From contig DDUQ01000040.1 of assembly GCA_002344885.1 (NCBI GenBank), forward strand, positions 1 through 8,103: a stretch of 8,103 bases of DNA. The letters run 5' to 3'. Below are positions 1 to 5,936 of the stretch, piece after piece. Each line of letters opens with the position of its first letter. Position 1 is the stretch's first letter. The position numbers and the translations under genes were made by a program. This stretch comes from Comamonadaceae bacterium UBA2334 (GTDB taxonomy: Bacteria; Pseudomonadota; Gammaproteobacteria; Burkholderiales; Burkholderiaceae_C). The notes under the pieces were generated by a model. It saw nothing but the letters and a program-made list of their open reading frames with translations. It was not told where the DNA came from and did not search any database.

Positions 1-13
1 GGGAGGCATCCAT
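1..13 (-). CDS. nrtB: Start of next gene in the nitrate operon, probably permease NrtB (partial)
   Basis: Only the first four codons (Met-Asp-Ala-Ser) or so are inside the window. A good Shine-Dalgarno sequence AAGGAG (minus strand, 19-24) lies five bases before an ATG at 13 and nine before an in-frame-shifted alternative ATG at 9, so either could be the start. The gene begins 35 bases after the nrtA stop on the same strand, which implies co-transcription. In nitrate ABC-transport operons the gene after the binding protein is normally the membrane permease NrtB; that identity is inferred from order only, as no diagnostic residues are visible. Confidence 0.45.
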
Positions 14-48
14 AGCATCTCCTTCAGGTGTTCGTCAGCAGGTCGGCG

Positions 49-1365
49 TCAGGCTTTGACCTTGAAGCTGTCGGCGTACTTGGCGGGGTCTTTGCCGTCC
101 CACACCACACCATCGATCAGCTTGGATGTCCGCATGTCGCTCTTGGGCAGCGGTGTTTTGCTGGCGGTAGCCGCTTCCTTGTACAACGCAATCTGGTTGA
201 TCTGCTTGGCCACAGCCAGGTAGTCTGGGTGGCTCTTCAGCAGGCCCCAGCGCTTGTGCTGCGTGAGGAACCACATGCCGTCGCTCAGGTACGGGAAGTT
301 CACGGCACCGTCGTTGTAGAACTTCATGTGGTTGGGGTCGTCCCAAGTCTTGCCCATGCCATTCTGGTAGCGGCCCAGGATGCGCTCGTTGATCGCGTCC
401 ACGCTGGTGTTCACATAGGCTTTGCCGGCAATGGTGTCGGCCATCTTCAGTTTGTTCTGCAGACCGGCATCGATCCACTTGCTGGCTTCCAGAATGGCGG
501 CGGTCACGGCGCGGGCGGTGTTGGGGTTTTGCTTCACAAAGTCGGCGGTGGTGCCCAGTACTTTTTCGGGGTGGTCCTTCCACACATCCTGGCTGGTGGC
601 AGCGCTCACGCCAATGCCGTCGATGATGGCGCGGTGGTTCCAGGGCTCACCCACGCTGAAGCCGTCCATGTTGCCCACACGCATGTTGGCCACCATCTGG
701 GGTGGGGGCACGACGATGGACTTCACATCCTTGAACGGATTGACGCCTGCGCTGGCCAGCCAGTAGTACAGCCACATGGCGTGGGTGCCGGTGGGGAAGG
801 TCTGGGCAAAGGTGTATTCGCGGGGTTCCTTTTTCATCAGGCCAACCAGGCCCTCCAGCGTGCTTGCGCCCTTGTCAGCCAGCTTCTTCGACAGGGTCAG
901 GCCCTGGCCGTTGTTGTTGAGAGTCATCATCACGGCCATGTCTTTCTTGGGGCCGCTGGTGCCCAGGTGCACGCCGTAGATCAGCCCGTACAGCACATGG
1001 GCGAAGTCCAGCTCGCCGTTGACCAGCTTGTCGCGCACACCGGCCCAGCTGGCTTCCTTGTTGGGCACGATCTTGACGCCGTACTTTTTGTCCAGGCCCA
1101 GTTCGGCTGCCATGACCACGCTGGCACAGTCGGTCAGCGGAATGAAGCCGATCTTCACTTCTTTCTTCTCGGGTGCATCGGAACCCGCTGCCCACACTCC
1201 GCTGTGGCCCAGGCTGGAGAAGATGGTGGCACCGGCCACGGCAGCGCCTTGCTTCAGCAGGTTGCGGCGGCTGGTCAGGGGTGTGGTCACGGCCGGGGCC
1301 GCCAAATCGGCGGTGGTGTCAGCGGCGCAGTGGGTGCTGGCTGGGGTGGGGCGGTTCGTGGTCAT
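49..1365 (-). CDS. nrtA: Nitrate-binding periplasmic protein of an ABC transporter, NrtA/CmpA family, Tat-exported
   Basis: A 438-residue substrate-binding protein that would capture nitrate in the periplasm and pass it to an NrtBC-type ABC importer for assimilation. Residues 31-60 form a Tat signal: SRRNLLKQG with the twin arginine at 33-34, then a hydrophobic stretch ending near GVWAAG (about 60). The mature protein begins with the family's typical KIGFIPLTDCA strand (about 71-81). It also shows GELDFAHVLYG, FPTGTHAMWLYYWLAS and FSVGEPWNHRA, all characteristic of NrtA/CmpA. The start at 1365 is chosen because AGGAG (1372-1376, minus strand) sits six bases upstream. An ATG at 1416 would add 17 residues but lies inside the leader terminator stem and lacks a ribosome site. 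The family also includes bicarbonate (CmpA) and sulfonate-like relatives; the NIT-ANTAR gene and the ANTAR-type leader next door favour nitrate. Confidence 0.93.
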   Translation of the reverse strand: MTTNRPTPASTHCAADTTADLAAPAVTTPLTSRRNLLKQGAAVAGATIFSSLGHSGVWAAGSDAPEKKEVKIGFIPLTDCASVVMAAELGLDKKYGVKIVPNKEASWAGVRDKLVNGELDFAHVLYGLIYGVHLGTSGPKKDMAVMMTLNNNGQGLTLSKKLADKGASTLEGLVGLMKKEPREYTFAQTFPTGTHAMWLYYWLASAGVNPFKDVKSIVVPPPQMVANMRVGNMDGFSVGEPWNHRAIIDGIGVSAATSQDVWKDHPEKVLGTTADFVKQNPNTARAVTAAILEASKWIDAGLQNKLKMADTIAGKAYVNTSVDAINERILGRYQNGMGKTWDDPNHMKFYNDGAVNFPYLSDGMWFLTQHKRWGLLKSHPDYLAVAKQINQIALYKEAATASKTPLPKSDMRTSKLIDGVVWDGKDPAKYADSFKVKA

Positions 1366-1395
1366 GGGCGACTCCTGTGATGTGAAAGAGGCTTG

Positions 1396-1452
1396 AAAAA
1401 ACAAAACGGCATCCACCCTTCAAACCCTTGAGGTCTGAGTGATGGACGCCGT
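1396..1452 (-). terminator. Conditional intrinsic terminator in the nrtA leader
   Basis: Read on the minus strand, ACGGCGTCCATC (1452-1441) pairs with GGTGGATGCCGT (1417-1406) over 12 bp, including two G-U pairs. It is followed directly by TTTGTTTTTT (1405-1396). The apical part holds a nested hairpin, CAGACC-UCAAG-GGUUUG (1437-1421). The structure lies about 30 bases before the nrtA ribosome site, so it would stop transcription before the operon. Its 5' arm reuses bases 1443-1452 of the upstream hexaloop hairpin P2, so terminator and P2 cannot form together. That is the hallmark of ANTAR-controlled attenuation. Confidence 0.9.
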
Positions 1453-1503
1453 TGTCCAGATGTGCGAATAACCGTTTCAGGCGCCGGACCTGCATTGGCC
1501 CGG
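1443..1503 (-). promoter_or_regulatory. Two-hexaloop ANTAR antiterminator RNA (P1 and P2) in the nrtA leader
   Basis: On the minus strand P1 is CCGGGCC-AAUGCA-GGUCCGG (1503-1484): a 7-bp stem with one G-U pair and a six-base loop. P2 is UGGAC-AACGGC-GUCCA (1458-1443): a 5-bp stem and a six-base loop. Both loops have A at position 1 and G at position 4, the signature bound by ANTAR domains in NasR and EutV targets. A 25-base linker separates them. P2 overlaps the 5' arm of the terminator, so protein binding to P1-P2 should block termination. The gene immediately upstream encodes a NIT-ANTAR protein, the expected ligand. Confidence 0.88.
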
Positions 1504-1518
1504 ATGCTGGTTAACCCT

Positions 1519-1536
1519 ATGCACGTAGCGTGCCAA
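1519..1536 (-). promoter_or_regulatory. Sigma-54 (RpoN) promoter for nrtA
   Basis: Minus-strand TTGGCACGCTACGTGCAT matches the sigma-54 consensus YTGGCACG-N4-TTGCW at all but one position. GG (1534-1533) and GC (1522-1521) are exactly ten bases apart. The predicted start, about 12 bases downstream near 1509, places hexaloop hairpin P1 almost at the 5' end of the transcript and gives a leader of about 144 bases. Between this element and the NtrC site (1537-1596) I see no other clear signal; an IHF site, common in such promoters, was not evident by eye. Confidence 0.85.
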
Positions 1537-1596
1537 CCTGTTCAACGGCCTTTCTGGCGCAAGGAATGATGCGTCTGGGTGAGCCGACAGGCCTTG

Positions 1597-1613
1597 TGCA
1601 CACTTGTGGTGCA
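1597..1613 (-). promoter_or_regulatory. NtrC-type enhancer site
   Basis: TGCACACTTGTGGTGCA is a 17-bp interrupted palindrome with perfect TGCAC-N7-GTGCA half-sites, the classic NtrC binding pattern. Its centre is about 70-80 bases upstream of the sigma-54 -12/-24 elements and roughly 95 bases from the predicted start, a normal enhancer distance. A second NtrC site, usual for cooperative binding, was not found in 1614-1685. That stretch holds only a weak 5-bp hairpin without a T-run (1660-1678), so the upstream gene has no convincing terminator. Confidence 0.8.
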
Positions 1614-1685
1614 CCTGTTTGGTGCCTCGTGTGCGTCTTGCGCCCGTGATGCTGGTGCGGCGCAGCAAAAGGGTGCGCGGTGGGC

Positions 1686-2999
1686 TCAGGTGCGGGGGGC
1701 GCCAGCCAGGGGCAGCACATGCGCCATGGCCAGAATGGCCTGGGCCACGTCGTGCATTTTTTTGCCCTGATCCATGGCGGTTTGCCGCATCAGCTTGTGC
1801 GCAGCCTCTTCATTCAGGTTGCGGTGCGCCATCAGCAGCCCCTTGGCACGCTCGATCAGCTTGCGTTCCTGCAAGCTGGCGCGTGTGCTTTCCAGTTCGT
1901 TTTCCATGTCCTGGAGGCGCACGTTCTGTTCGTGCACCAGATCGAGCACCGATTTGCCCAGCAGGGGGCCCAGGGTGTGTTCGGCAACGGGCTGCGACGG
2001 ATCGCCGGCGAACGCACTCGCGGGTGGCGTGGCGCTGTCGAAGAAGTGCTCGGCGCTGCTTGCTCCCCGCATGGCGGGCGCGCGAAGGTTGGCGCTCTGC
2101 CAGGCCGACAAGGCTGCGGCATCGCGTCGCGCGGCTTGCATTTTGGCTTCGCACAGGGCGATCAGGTTGCGCACCAGGTGCTCCTCCCAGCCGCGCATGG
2201 TGTCCATGCGGTGGGTGCACAGTTCGAACCAGCGTGGGCTGTGGGCCGTGTCCAACGGGCTCCCGGGCGGGGTGGTGCAACCGATGCGGCGCAGGCGCTC
2301 GATGTCGGCCAGCACGCTGGCCGAGGCATCTTGCTCGCAAGGCCCTTCGAGGGTGCCGGGCGGGGTGAACTGCTGGCTGTGCTGGAAACACCGCGTTTGT
2401 GCCTCCAGAATGAGCAGCCAGCGTTGTTGGGCAGCCGCATCGGCCTGGCCGCTGGCAAACAGTGCGGACCCCAGGGCGCGCTCCTGACCGGTCAACTCCT
2501 TGCCCTGCATGTAGTTGAAGAGCGTGACCAGCAGCCGCGAGACCTCGGGGTCACTTGCGCTGTCGGCGGCTTCGAACACAACGGCCAGCAAACCGGCAAT
2601 CAGCTTCACGTAGGCCGCGGTTGCTTGCTGCCCCAGCCATTGGCGGCTGGCCACACGGTCACGCAAGGTGGCCAGTGCGTCCAGGCCCTGAACCGCATAG
2701 GCCACCCGGTTGAACAGGCGGGCACCGTGGCCCGGACGGCCGGTCGGTGTGCCCAGGCTCTCGTAGCAGGTGCGCAGTTCGTCTTCGATGGTCAGGCAGT
2801 GGTTGACCTGCGCTTGCAGCGGTGCCAACACCGAATGGCCGTGCGGGGACAGGTACAGGTTGCTCAAGCCCCGTTCGCGTTGCAGGCCGTGCACCAGGCG
2901 CGCGGTGGTGTCCACCAGCGAGGCGGATTGAACCAGTTGCGCCAGGTCGGCGATTTCACAGTGTTTTGCAGCAACGAGAAAGTGGAGTCCGGCAATCAT
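1686..2999 (-). CDS. nasR: NIT-ANTAR nitrate-responsive transcription antiterminator, NasR-like
   Basis: A 437-residue cytoplasmic regulator. Residues about 30-285 look like a NIT nitrate-sensing domain, mostly helical. The conserved block VHGLQRERGLSNLYL (36-50) has arginines at 41 and 43, and a second block, MQGKELTGQERA (164-175), has Arg174. Residues about 366-425 form an ANTAR RNA-binding domain: QERKLIERAKGLLMAHR, then LNEEAAHKLMRQTAMDQG, then DVAQAIL. A linker of low conservation (about 300-345) joins them. In the known NasR protein, nitrate binding to NIT frees the ANTAR domain to stabilise two-hexaloop RNA; exactly such RNA lies in the nrtA leader downstream on the same strand. The start at 2999 (MIAGLHFLVAAKHCEIADL) fits the family N-terminus. 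The reading frame stays open upstream to 3788, but only antisense to tsaD. No strong Shine-Dalgarno sequence precedes the ATG, so a nearby alternative start remains possible. Confidence 0.9.
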   Translation of the reverse strand: MIAGLHFLVAAKHCEIADLAQLVQSASLVDTTARLVHGLQRERGLSNLYLSPHGHSVLAPLQAQVNHCLTIEDELRTCYESLGTPTGRPGHGARLFNRVAYAVQGLDALATLRDRVASRQWLGQQATAAYVKLIAGLLAVVFEAADSASDPEVSRLLVTLFNYMQGKELTGQERALGSALFASGQADAAAQQRWLLILEAQTRCFQHSQQFTPPGTLEGPCEQDASASVLADIERLRRIGCTTPPGSPLDTAHSPRWFELCTHRMDTMRGWEEHLVRNLIALCEAKMQAARRDAAALSAWQSANLRAPAMRGASSAEHFFDSATPPASAFAGDPSQPVAEHTLGPLLGKSVLDLVHEQNVRLQDMENELESTRASLQERKLIERAKGLLMAHRNLNEEAAHKLMRQTAMDQGKKMHDVAQAILAMAHVLPLAGAPRT

Positions 3000-3028
3000 G
3001 AGGTCTGGGCAAAGTTGCGCAGGTAGCA

Positions 3029-3045
3029 AGCAACAAGTGTTCCAG
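3029..3045 (-). promoter_or_regulatory. Candidate sigma-54 promoter of the NIT-ANTAR gene
   Basis: Minus-strand CTGGAACACTTGTTGCT fits YTGGCACG-N4-TTGCW with two mismatches. GG (3043-3042) and GC (3031-3030) are exactly ten bases apart. The predicted start, near 3018, would leave a leader of about 19 bases before the ATG at 2999, a sensible position. No NtrC-type palindrome was found upstream on this strand up to tsaD, which lowers confidence. Confidence 0.5.
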
Positions 3046-3230
3046 CCGTGGTTTCGCGCCCGCTGTGGGGGTGGTGGGTGCTTTGACGGGTGCTCTGGCG
3101 GTATGCCGACAGGTGAACAGCGCAGGCCCGGCCACCTGCGAACAGGCAGGCACCTTTGCGCGCAACCACACAAACACTCACCAGGCAGTCCCTGGGCACC
3201 CGCAGGGTTGGCCACCCGTACACTCGCGCC

Positions 3231-4304
3231 ATGCGGATACTCGGAATCGAATCTTCCTGTGACGAAACGGGCGTGGCCCTGGTGGAAACCACCGGTGCCA
3301 CTGTGCCGGTGTTGCGGGCCCATGCCTTGCACAGCCAGATTGCCATGCACCAGGCCTATGGCGGTGTGGTGCCCGAGCTCGCCAGCCGCGATCACATCCG
3401 CCGCGTGCTGCCGCTGTCGGACGAGGTGTTCGCGCAGGCAGGCTGTCGGGTGACCGATGTGGATGCCATTGCGTTCACCCGTGGGCCCGGATTGGCCGGT
3501 GCCCTGCTGGTCGGTGCGGGCGTGGCGGTGTCGTTGGCGGCTGCGCTGGGCAAGCCTGCGTGGGGTGTGCACCACCTGGAGGGGCATTTGCTGTCGCCGT
3601 TTCTGAGTGCCGATCCGCCGGCATTCCCTTTTGTGGCGCTGCTGGTCTCGGGTGGACACACGCAACTGATGCGGGTCAACGGAGTCGGCAGCTATGAACT
3701 GCTGGGCGAAACGATTGATGACGCTGCCGGCGAGGCGTTTGACAAGTCGGCCAAGCTGCTGGGATTGCCGTACCCCGGCGGGCCGCACCTGGCCAGGTTG
3801 GCCGAGCAGGGCAACCCGCAGGCGTTTGCGTTGCCCCGGCCCTTGCTGAACAGCGGGGACCTTGATTTTTCATTCGCAGGGCTCAAGACTGCCGTGCTGA
3901 CGCAGGTCAAGCGCCTGCTGGGCCTGGAGCTGTCTGGTGTGCTCGCTCCCGATCTGGCATTGACCCTGCCTGAAGCCGTGCGTGCCGACCTGGCGGCATC
4001 TGCCCAGGCAGCGATCGTCGACGTGCTGGTGCGCAAGTCCATGACGGCGCTCGCGCGCACCGCCCTGAAGCGCATCGTGGTGGCGGGCGGTGTGGGGGCC
4101 AACAAGGTGTTGCGGGCGCAGCTGGATGCTGCCTGCAGGCAGCGTGGCATCAGGGTGCATTACCCTGAACTGCACCTGTGTACCGACAACGGTGCCATGA
4201 TCGCCATGGCGGCGGCCATGCGCGTGCAGGCGGGTCTGCTGACCCCGGCCCACAGCACGGCAAGCTTTGAGGTCAAGCCAAGGTGGCCGCTCGACCTAAT
4301 TTGA
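3231..4304 (+). CDS. tsaD: tRNA N6-adenosine threonylcarbamoyltransferase TsaD
   Basis: A 357-residue ASKHA-fold enzyme. With TsaB and TsaE it transfers the threonylcarbamoyl group made by TsaC onto A37 of tRNAs reading ANN codons (the t6A modification). Visible family marks are: GIESSCDETG at 5-14; HSQIAMHQAYGGVVPELASRDH at about 34-55; the metal motif HHLEGH at 114-119 (ligands His115 and His119); LLVSGGHTQL at 137-146; GETIDDAAGEAFDKSAKLLG at 159-178; FSFAGLKT at 213-220; VVAGGVGANKVLR at 283-295; and CTDNGAMIA at 317-325 with metal ligand Asp319. Length is slightly above the E. coli enzyme and the protein looks complete. The start at 3231 is set by the family N-terminus MRILGIESSCDE; an ATG 75 bases upstream would add an unconserved extension. 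No Shine-Dalgarno sequence is visible before 3231. The gene is divergent from the NIT-ANTAR gene, with a 231-base gap. Confidence 0.97.
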   Translation: MRILGIESSCDETGVALVETTGATVPVLRAHALHSQIAMHQAYGGVVPELASRDHIRRVLPLSDEVFAQAGCRVTDVDAIAFTRGPGLAGALLVGAGVAVSLAAALGKPAWGVHHLEGHLLSPFLSADPPAFPFVALLVSGGHTQLMRVNGVGSYELLGETIDDAAGEAFDKSAKLLGLPYPGGPHLARLAEQGNPQAFALPRPLLNSGDLDFSFAGLKTAVLTQVKRLLGLELSGVLAPDLALTLPEAVRADLAASAQAAIVDVLVRKSMTALARTALKRIVVAGGVGANKVLRAQLDAACRQRGIRVHYPELHLCTDNGAMIAMAAAMRVQAGLLTPAHSTASFEVKPRWPLDLI

Positions 4305-4397
4305 ACAAAAAAAGTAGCTCCAACGTTTTATTTGATTGATTTCTTTGCTATATTTTATTTTTTGAGTTTTTAATTCATAATTACGATTTTTGGAGTA
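4305..4397. other. AT-rich intergenic stretch
   Basis: Between the tsaD stop and the hairpin at 4398 the DNA is only about a quarter G+C, in sharp contrast with the GC-rich genes on both sides. It has runs of A (4308-4315) and T and no plausible reading frame with a ribosome site. It contains one extended -10 promoter-like element, listed separately. Its composition suggests either a promoter/UP-type region or a remnant of foreign or repeat DNA; I cannot tell which. Confidence 0.7.
4346..4354 (+). promoter_or_regulatory. Candidate extended -10 sigma-70 promoter
   Basis: TGC followed by TATATT (4349-4354) matches the extended -10 form TGnTATAAT at all but one base, inside an AT-rich stretch. 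The hexamer 17 bases upstream (TTTTAT) is a poor -35 element, which extended -10 promoters tolerate. The predicted start is near 4361, so any transcript would run straight into the hairpin-T-run at 4398-4432. Confidence 0.45.
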
Positions 4398-4432
4398 GGG
4401 TGTTCGGCGCAAAGCGAACACCCTTGTTTTTT
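4398..4432 (+). terminator. Intrinsic terminator between tsaD and the binding-protein gene
   Basis: GGGTGTTCG (4398-4406) pairs perfectly with CGAACACCC (4415-4423) around an eight-base loop, followed by TTGTTTTTT (4424-4432). It points rightwards; there is no T-run for the opposite strand. It may end tsaD transcription, end a short transcript from 4361, or attenuate the next gene, whose ATG is only 23 bases beyond it. Confidence 0.85.
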
Positions 4433-4455
4433 GTGTTCTGAGGTTGATAGAAAAC

Positions 4456-5832
4456 ATGTTCAAACAGTTGGGTAAAAACGAGCCTGTGCATCCATCGGTA
4501 TGCCATCGCCGGGTGTGGGCGCGCTTGGTGGGGCGGCTGTCTGCCGGTGGTTTGGCGCTGGTGCTCGGTTTGTCAGGCGGGGCGGTGCATGCCCAGCAGT
4601 CGAGCGGCGTGCAGCCGCCCATCCGGCTGGCGATGATCGAGGGCTTGTCCGGGCCGTTTGCCAACACGGGTGAAGCGGTTTTCCGCAACCTGGTGTGGGC
4701 TGTGGAGCGGGTCAATGCGCGTGGCGGCGTGAACCTGCCCGGTGGACGTCGCATGCTGGCGATCGAGCGTTTTGACAGCAAGGGGCAAACAGAAGAAGCC
4801 TTGTCGGCCTTGCGGGCGGCCATCGACCAGAACATCCAGGTGGTGATGCAGGGCAACTCGTCGGCCACGGCGGCCGCGCTCATCGATGCGCTGAACAAGC
4901 ACAACGAGCGCGACCCGGCCCGCCAGGTCGTGTTCCTGAACTACTCGGCCGTAGACCCCATCCTGACCAATGAAAAATGCAGCCCCTGGCACTTCAGGTT
5001 CGACGCCCATGCCGACATGCGCATGACCGCGCTGATGAGTGTGTTGAAGGAAGACAAGGCGCTGAAAAGCATCTACCTCATCGGACAGGACTACAGCTTT
5101 GGCCAGGCCGTGCTGCGCGAGGGCAAGCGACAACTGACCGACCAGCGCCCCGATGTGCGCATCGTGGGCGAAGAGTTGCACCCCATGGCGCGTGTGAAAG
5201 ACTTCTTGCCCTATGCCGCCAAGATCAAGGCCAGTGGTGCGCAGGCCGTGCTCACTGGCAATTGGGGCAATGACCTGACCTTGCTGGTGAAGGCGGCCAA
5301 AGAGATGGGCTTTGACGGTACGTTCTACACCTTCTACGGCAATGCACTGGGTGCACCGGCAGCCATAGGGGAAGCCGGTATCGGCAAGGTCGTCGCTGTG
5401 GCTGACTGGTTTCCGAACGTCGAGGGGGCCGAGTCAGCCCAGTTCTACCAGTCGTTCCGCCAGCGCTTCCCGAACCCGGCTGACGACTATGTTCACATGC
5501 GCATGCAACTGATGATCGAGGCGCTGGCCCAGTCGATGGAAAAAGCCGGTGCCCGGCTCCTGAAACCCGCCGCAGGCAAGGCCGAGTTGGATGTGGGCGC
5601 ACTGGTCACTGCGCTTGAGACAGCCCAGGTCATGTTTGCGGGGCAGACGGCCCGCATGCGCGCTGCAGACCACCAGATGCAACAACCCCTGGTGGTGGCG
5701 GTGATGGGCAAGCAAGGTCAGCCTGGTGTGCGCTTTGACGTGGAAGGGTCGGGTTACGGCTTCCGCGTGGTGCGCAGCGTGTCAGCCAGCCAGGCTGAAA
5801 TGCCACACACCTGCCAGATGACCCGCCGCTGA
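4456..5832 (+). CDS. Orphan periplasmic substrate-binding protein, branched-chain amino-acid (LivK-like, Peripla_BP_6) family
   Basis: A 458-residue exported protein. It has a basic N-terminus, a hydrophobic core at about 28-40 and a likely signal-peptidase site after AVHA (46). The rest reads as a two-lobed type I binding fold: PIRLAMIEGLSGPFANTGEA opens lobe one, NARGGVNLPGGRRM (87-100) is a family hallmark, MQGNSSATAAALIDA (131-145) is the usual ligand-pocket turn, and YLIGQDYSFGQ (207-217) marks the hinge to lobe two. Cys175 and Cys453 could form a disulfide. Ligand is not predictable; amino acids, amides and aromatic acids all use this family. No permease or ATPase genes adjoin it, so it is an orphan. 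The ATG at 4456 is preferred. GAGG (4440-4443) lies 12 bases before it, a little far, and an in-frame TTG at 4444 would sit directly on that sequence. It is read in the same direction as tsaD and rpsO but probably independently. Confidence 0.88.
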   Translation: MFKQLGKNEPVHPSVCHRRVWARLVGRLSAGGLALVLGLSGGAVHAQQSSGVQPPIRLAMIEGLSGPFANTGEAVFRNLVWAVERVNARGGVNLPGGRRMLAIERFDSKGQTEEALSALRAAIDQNIQVVMQGNSSATAAALIDALNKHNERDPARQVVFLNYSAVDPILTNEKCSPWHFRFDAHADMRMTALMSVLKEDKALKSIYLIGQDYSFGQAVLREGKRQLTDQRPDVRIVGEELHPMARVKDFLPYAAKIKASGAQAVLTGNWGNDLTLLVKAAKEMGFDGTFYTFYGNALGAPAAIGEAGIGKVVAVADWFPNVEGAESAQFYQSFRQRFPNPADDYVHMRMQLMIEALAQSMEKAGARLLKPAAGKAELDVGALVTALETAQVMFAGQTARMRAADHQMQQPLVVAVMGKQGQPGVRFDVEGSGYGFRVVRSVSASQAEMPHTCQMTRR

Positions 5833-5848
5833 TGCCGGTCTTCAGAAA

Positions 5849-5867
5849 CCCACGCCATTGACGTGGG
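5849..5867. repeat. Short inverted repeat after the binding-protein gene
   Basis: CCCACG (5849-5854) pairs with CGTGGG (5862-5867) around a seven-base loop, 16 bases after the stop codon. There is no T-run on either strand, so it is at best a weak or Rho-assisted 3'-end hairpin. The rest of 5833-5901 shows nothing recognisable. Confidence 0.4.
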
Positions 5868-5901
5868 GAAGCTGTGGAACGCGCTTTGGGTCCATGCCTG
5901 T

Positions 5902-5930
5902 TTGGCCGAAATAATCTCGCGAGTTATAAT
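5902..5930 (+). promoter_or_regulatory. Strong sigma-70 promoter of rpsO
   Basis: TTGGCC (5902-5907, four of six matches to TTGACA) is separated by 17 bases from a perfect TATAAT (5925-5930). The predicted start at about 5937 coincides with the first base of a stable leader hairpin and lies about 90 bases before the rpsO ATG. This is as expected for a ribosomal-protein gene. Confidence 0.85.
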
Positions 5931-5936
5931 TCAAGG

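Noticed and set aside
28..1380. A 450-residue plus-strand frame opposite nrtA
   Set aside because: It is a GC-rich shadow: low-complexity Gly, His, Val and Ala runs, no ribosome site, and it lies over an unmistakable NrtA gene.
1416..1416. An upstream ATG for nrtA adding 17 residues
   Set aside because: It lies within the 3' arm of the leader terminator and has no ribosome site, whereas the ATG at 1365 has AGGAG at ideal spacing just before a Tat signal.
1660..1678. Hairpin after the NIT-ANTAR gene as an intrinsic terminator
   Set aside because: Only 5 bp with a nine-base loop and no T-run in the direction of transcription.
1680..3026. A 448-residue plus-strand frame opposite the NIT-ANTAR gene
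   Set aside because: No family features are visible, and the opposite strand has clear NIT and ANTAR motifs with conserved residues.
3156..3230. A 25-residue N-terminal extension of TsaD
   Set aside because: The TsaD family starts with a short strand (here MRILGIESSCDE); the extension is unconserved in style and has no ribosome site.
3000..3788. A 263-residue N-terminal extension of the NIT-ANTAR protein on the minus strand
   Set aside because: The frame is open only because it runs antisense to tsaD and the intergenic gap. Its residues look like codon-shadow sequence, and the family N-terminus begins at 2999.
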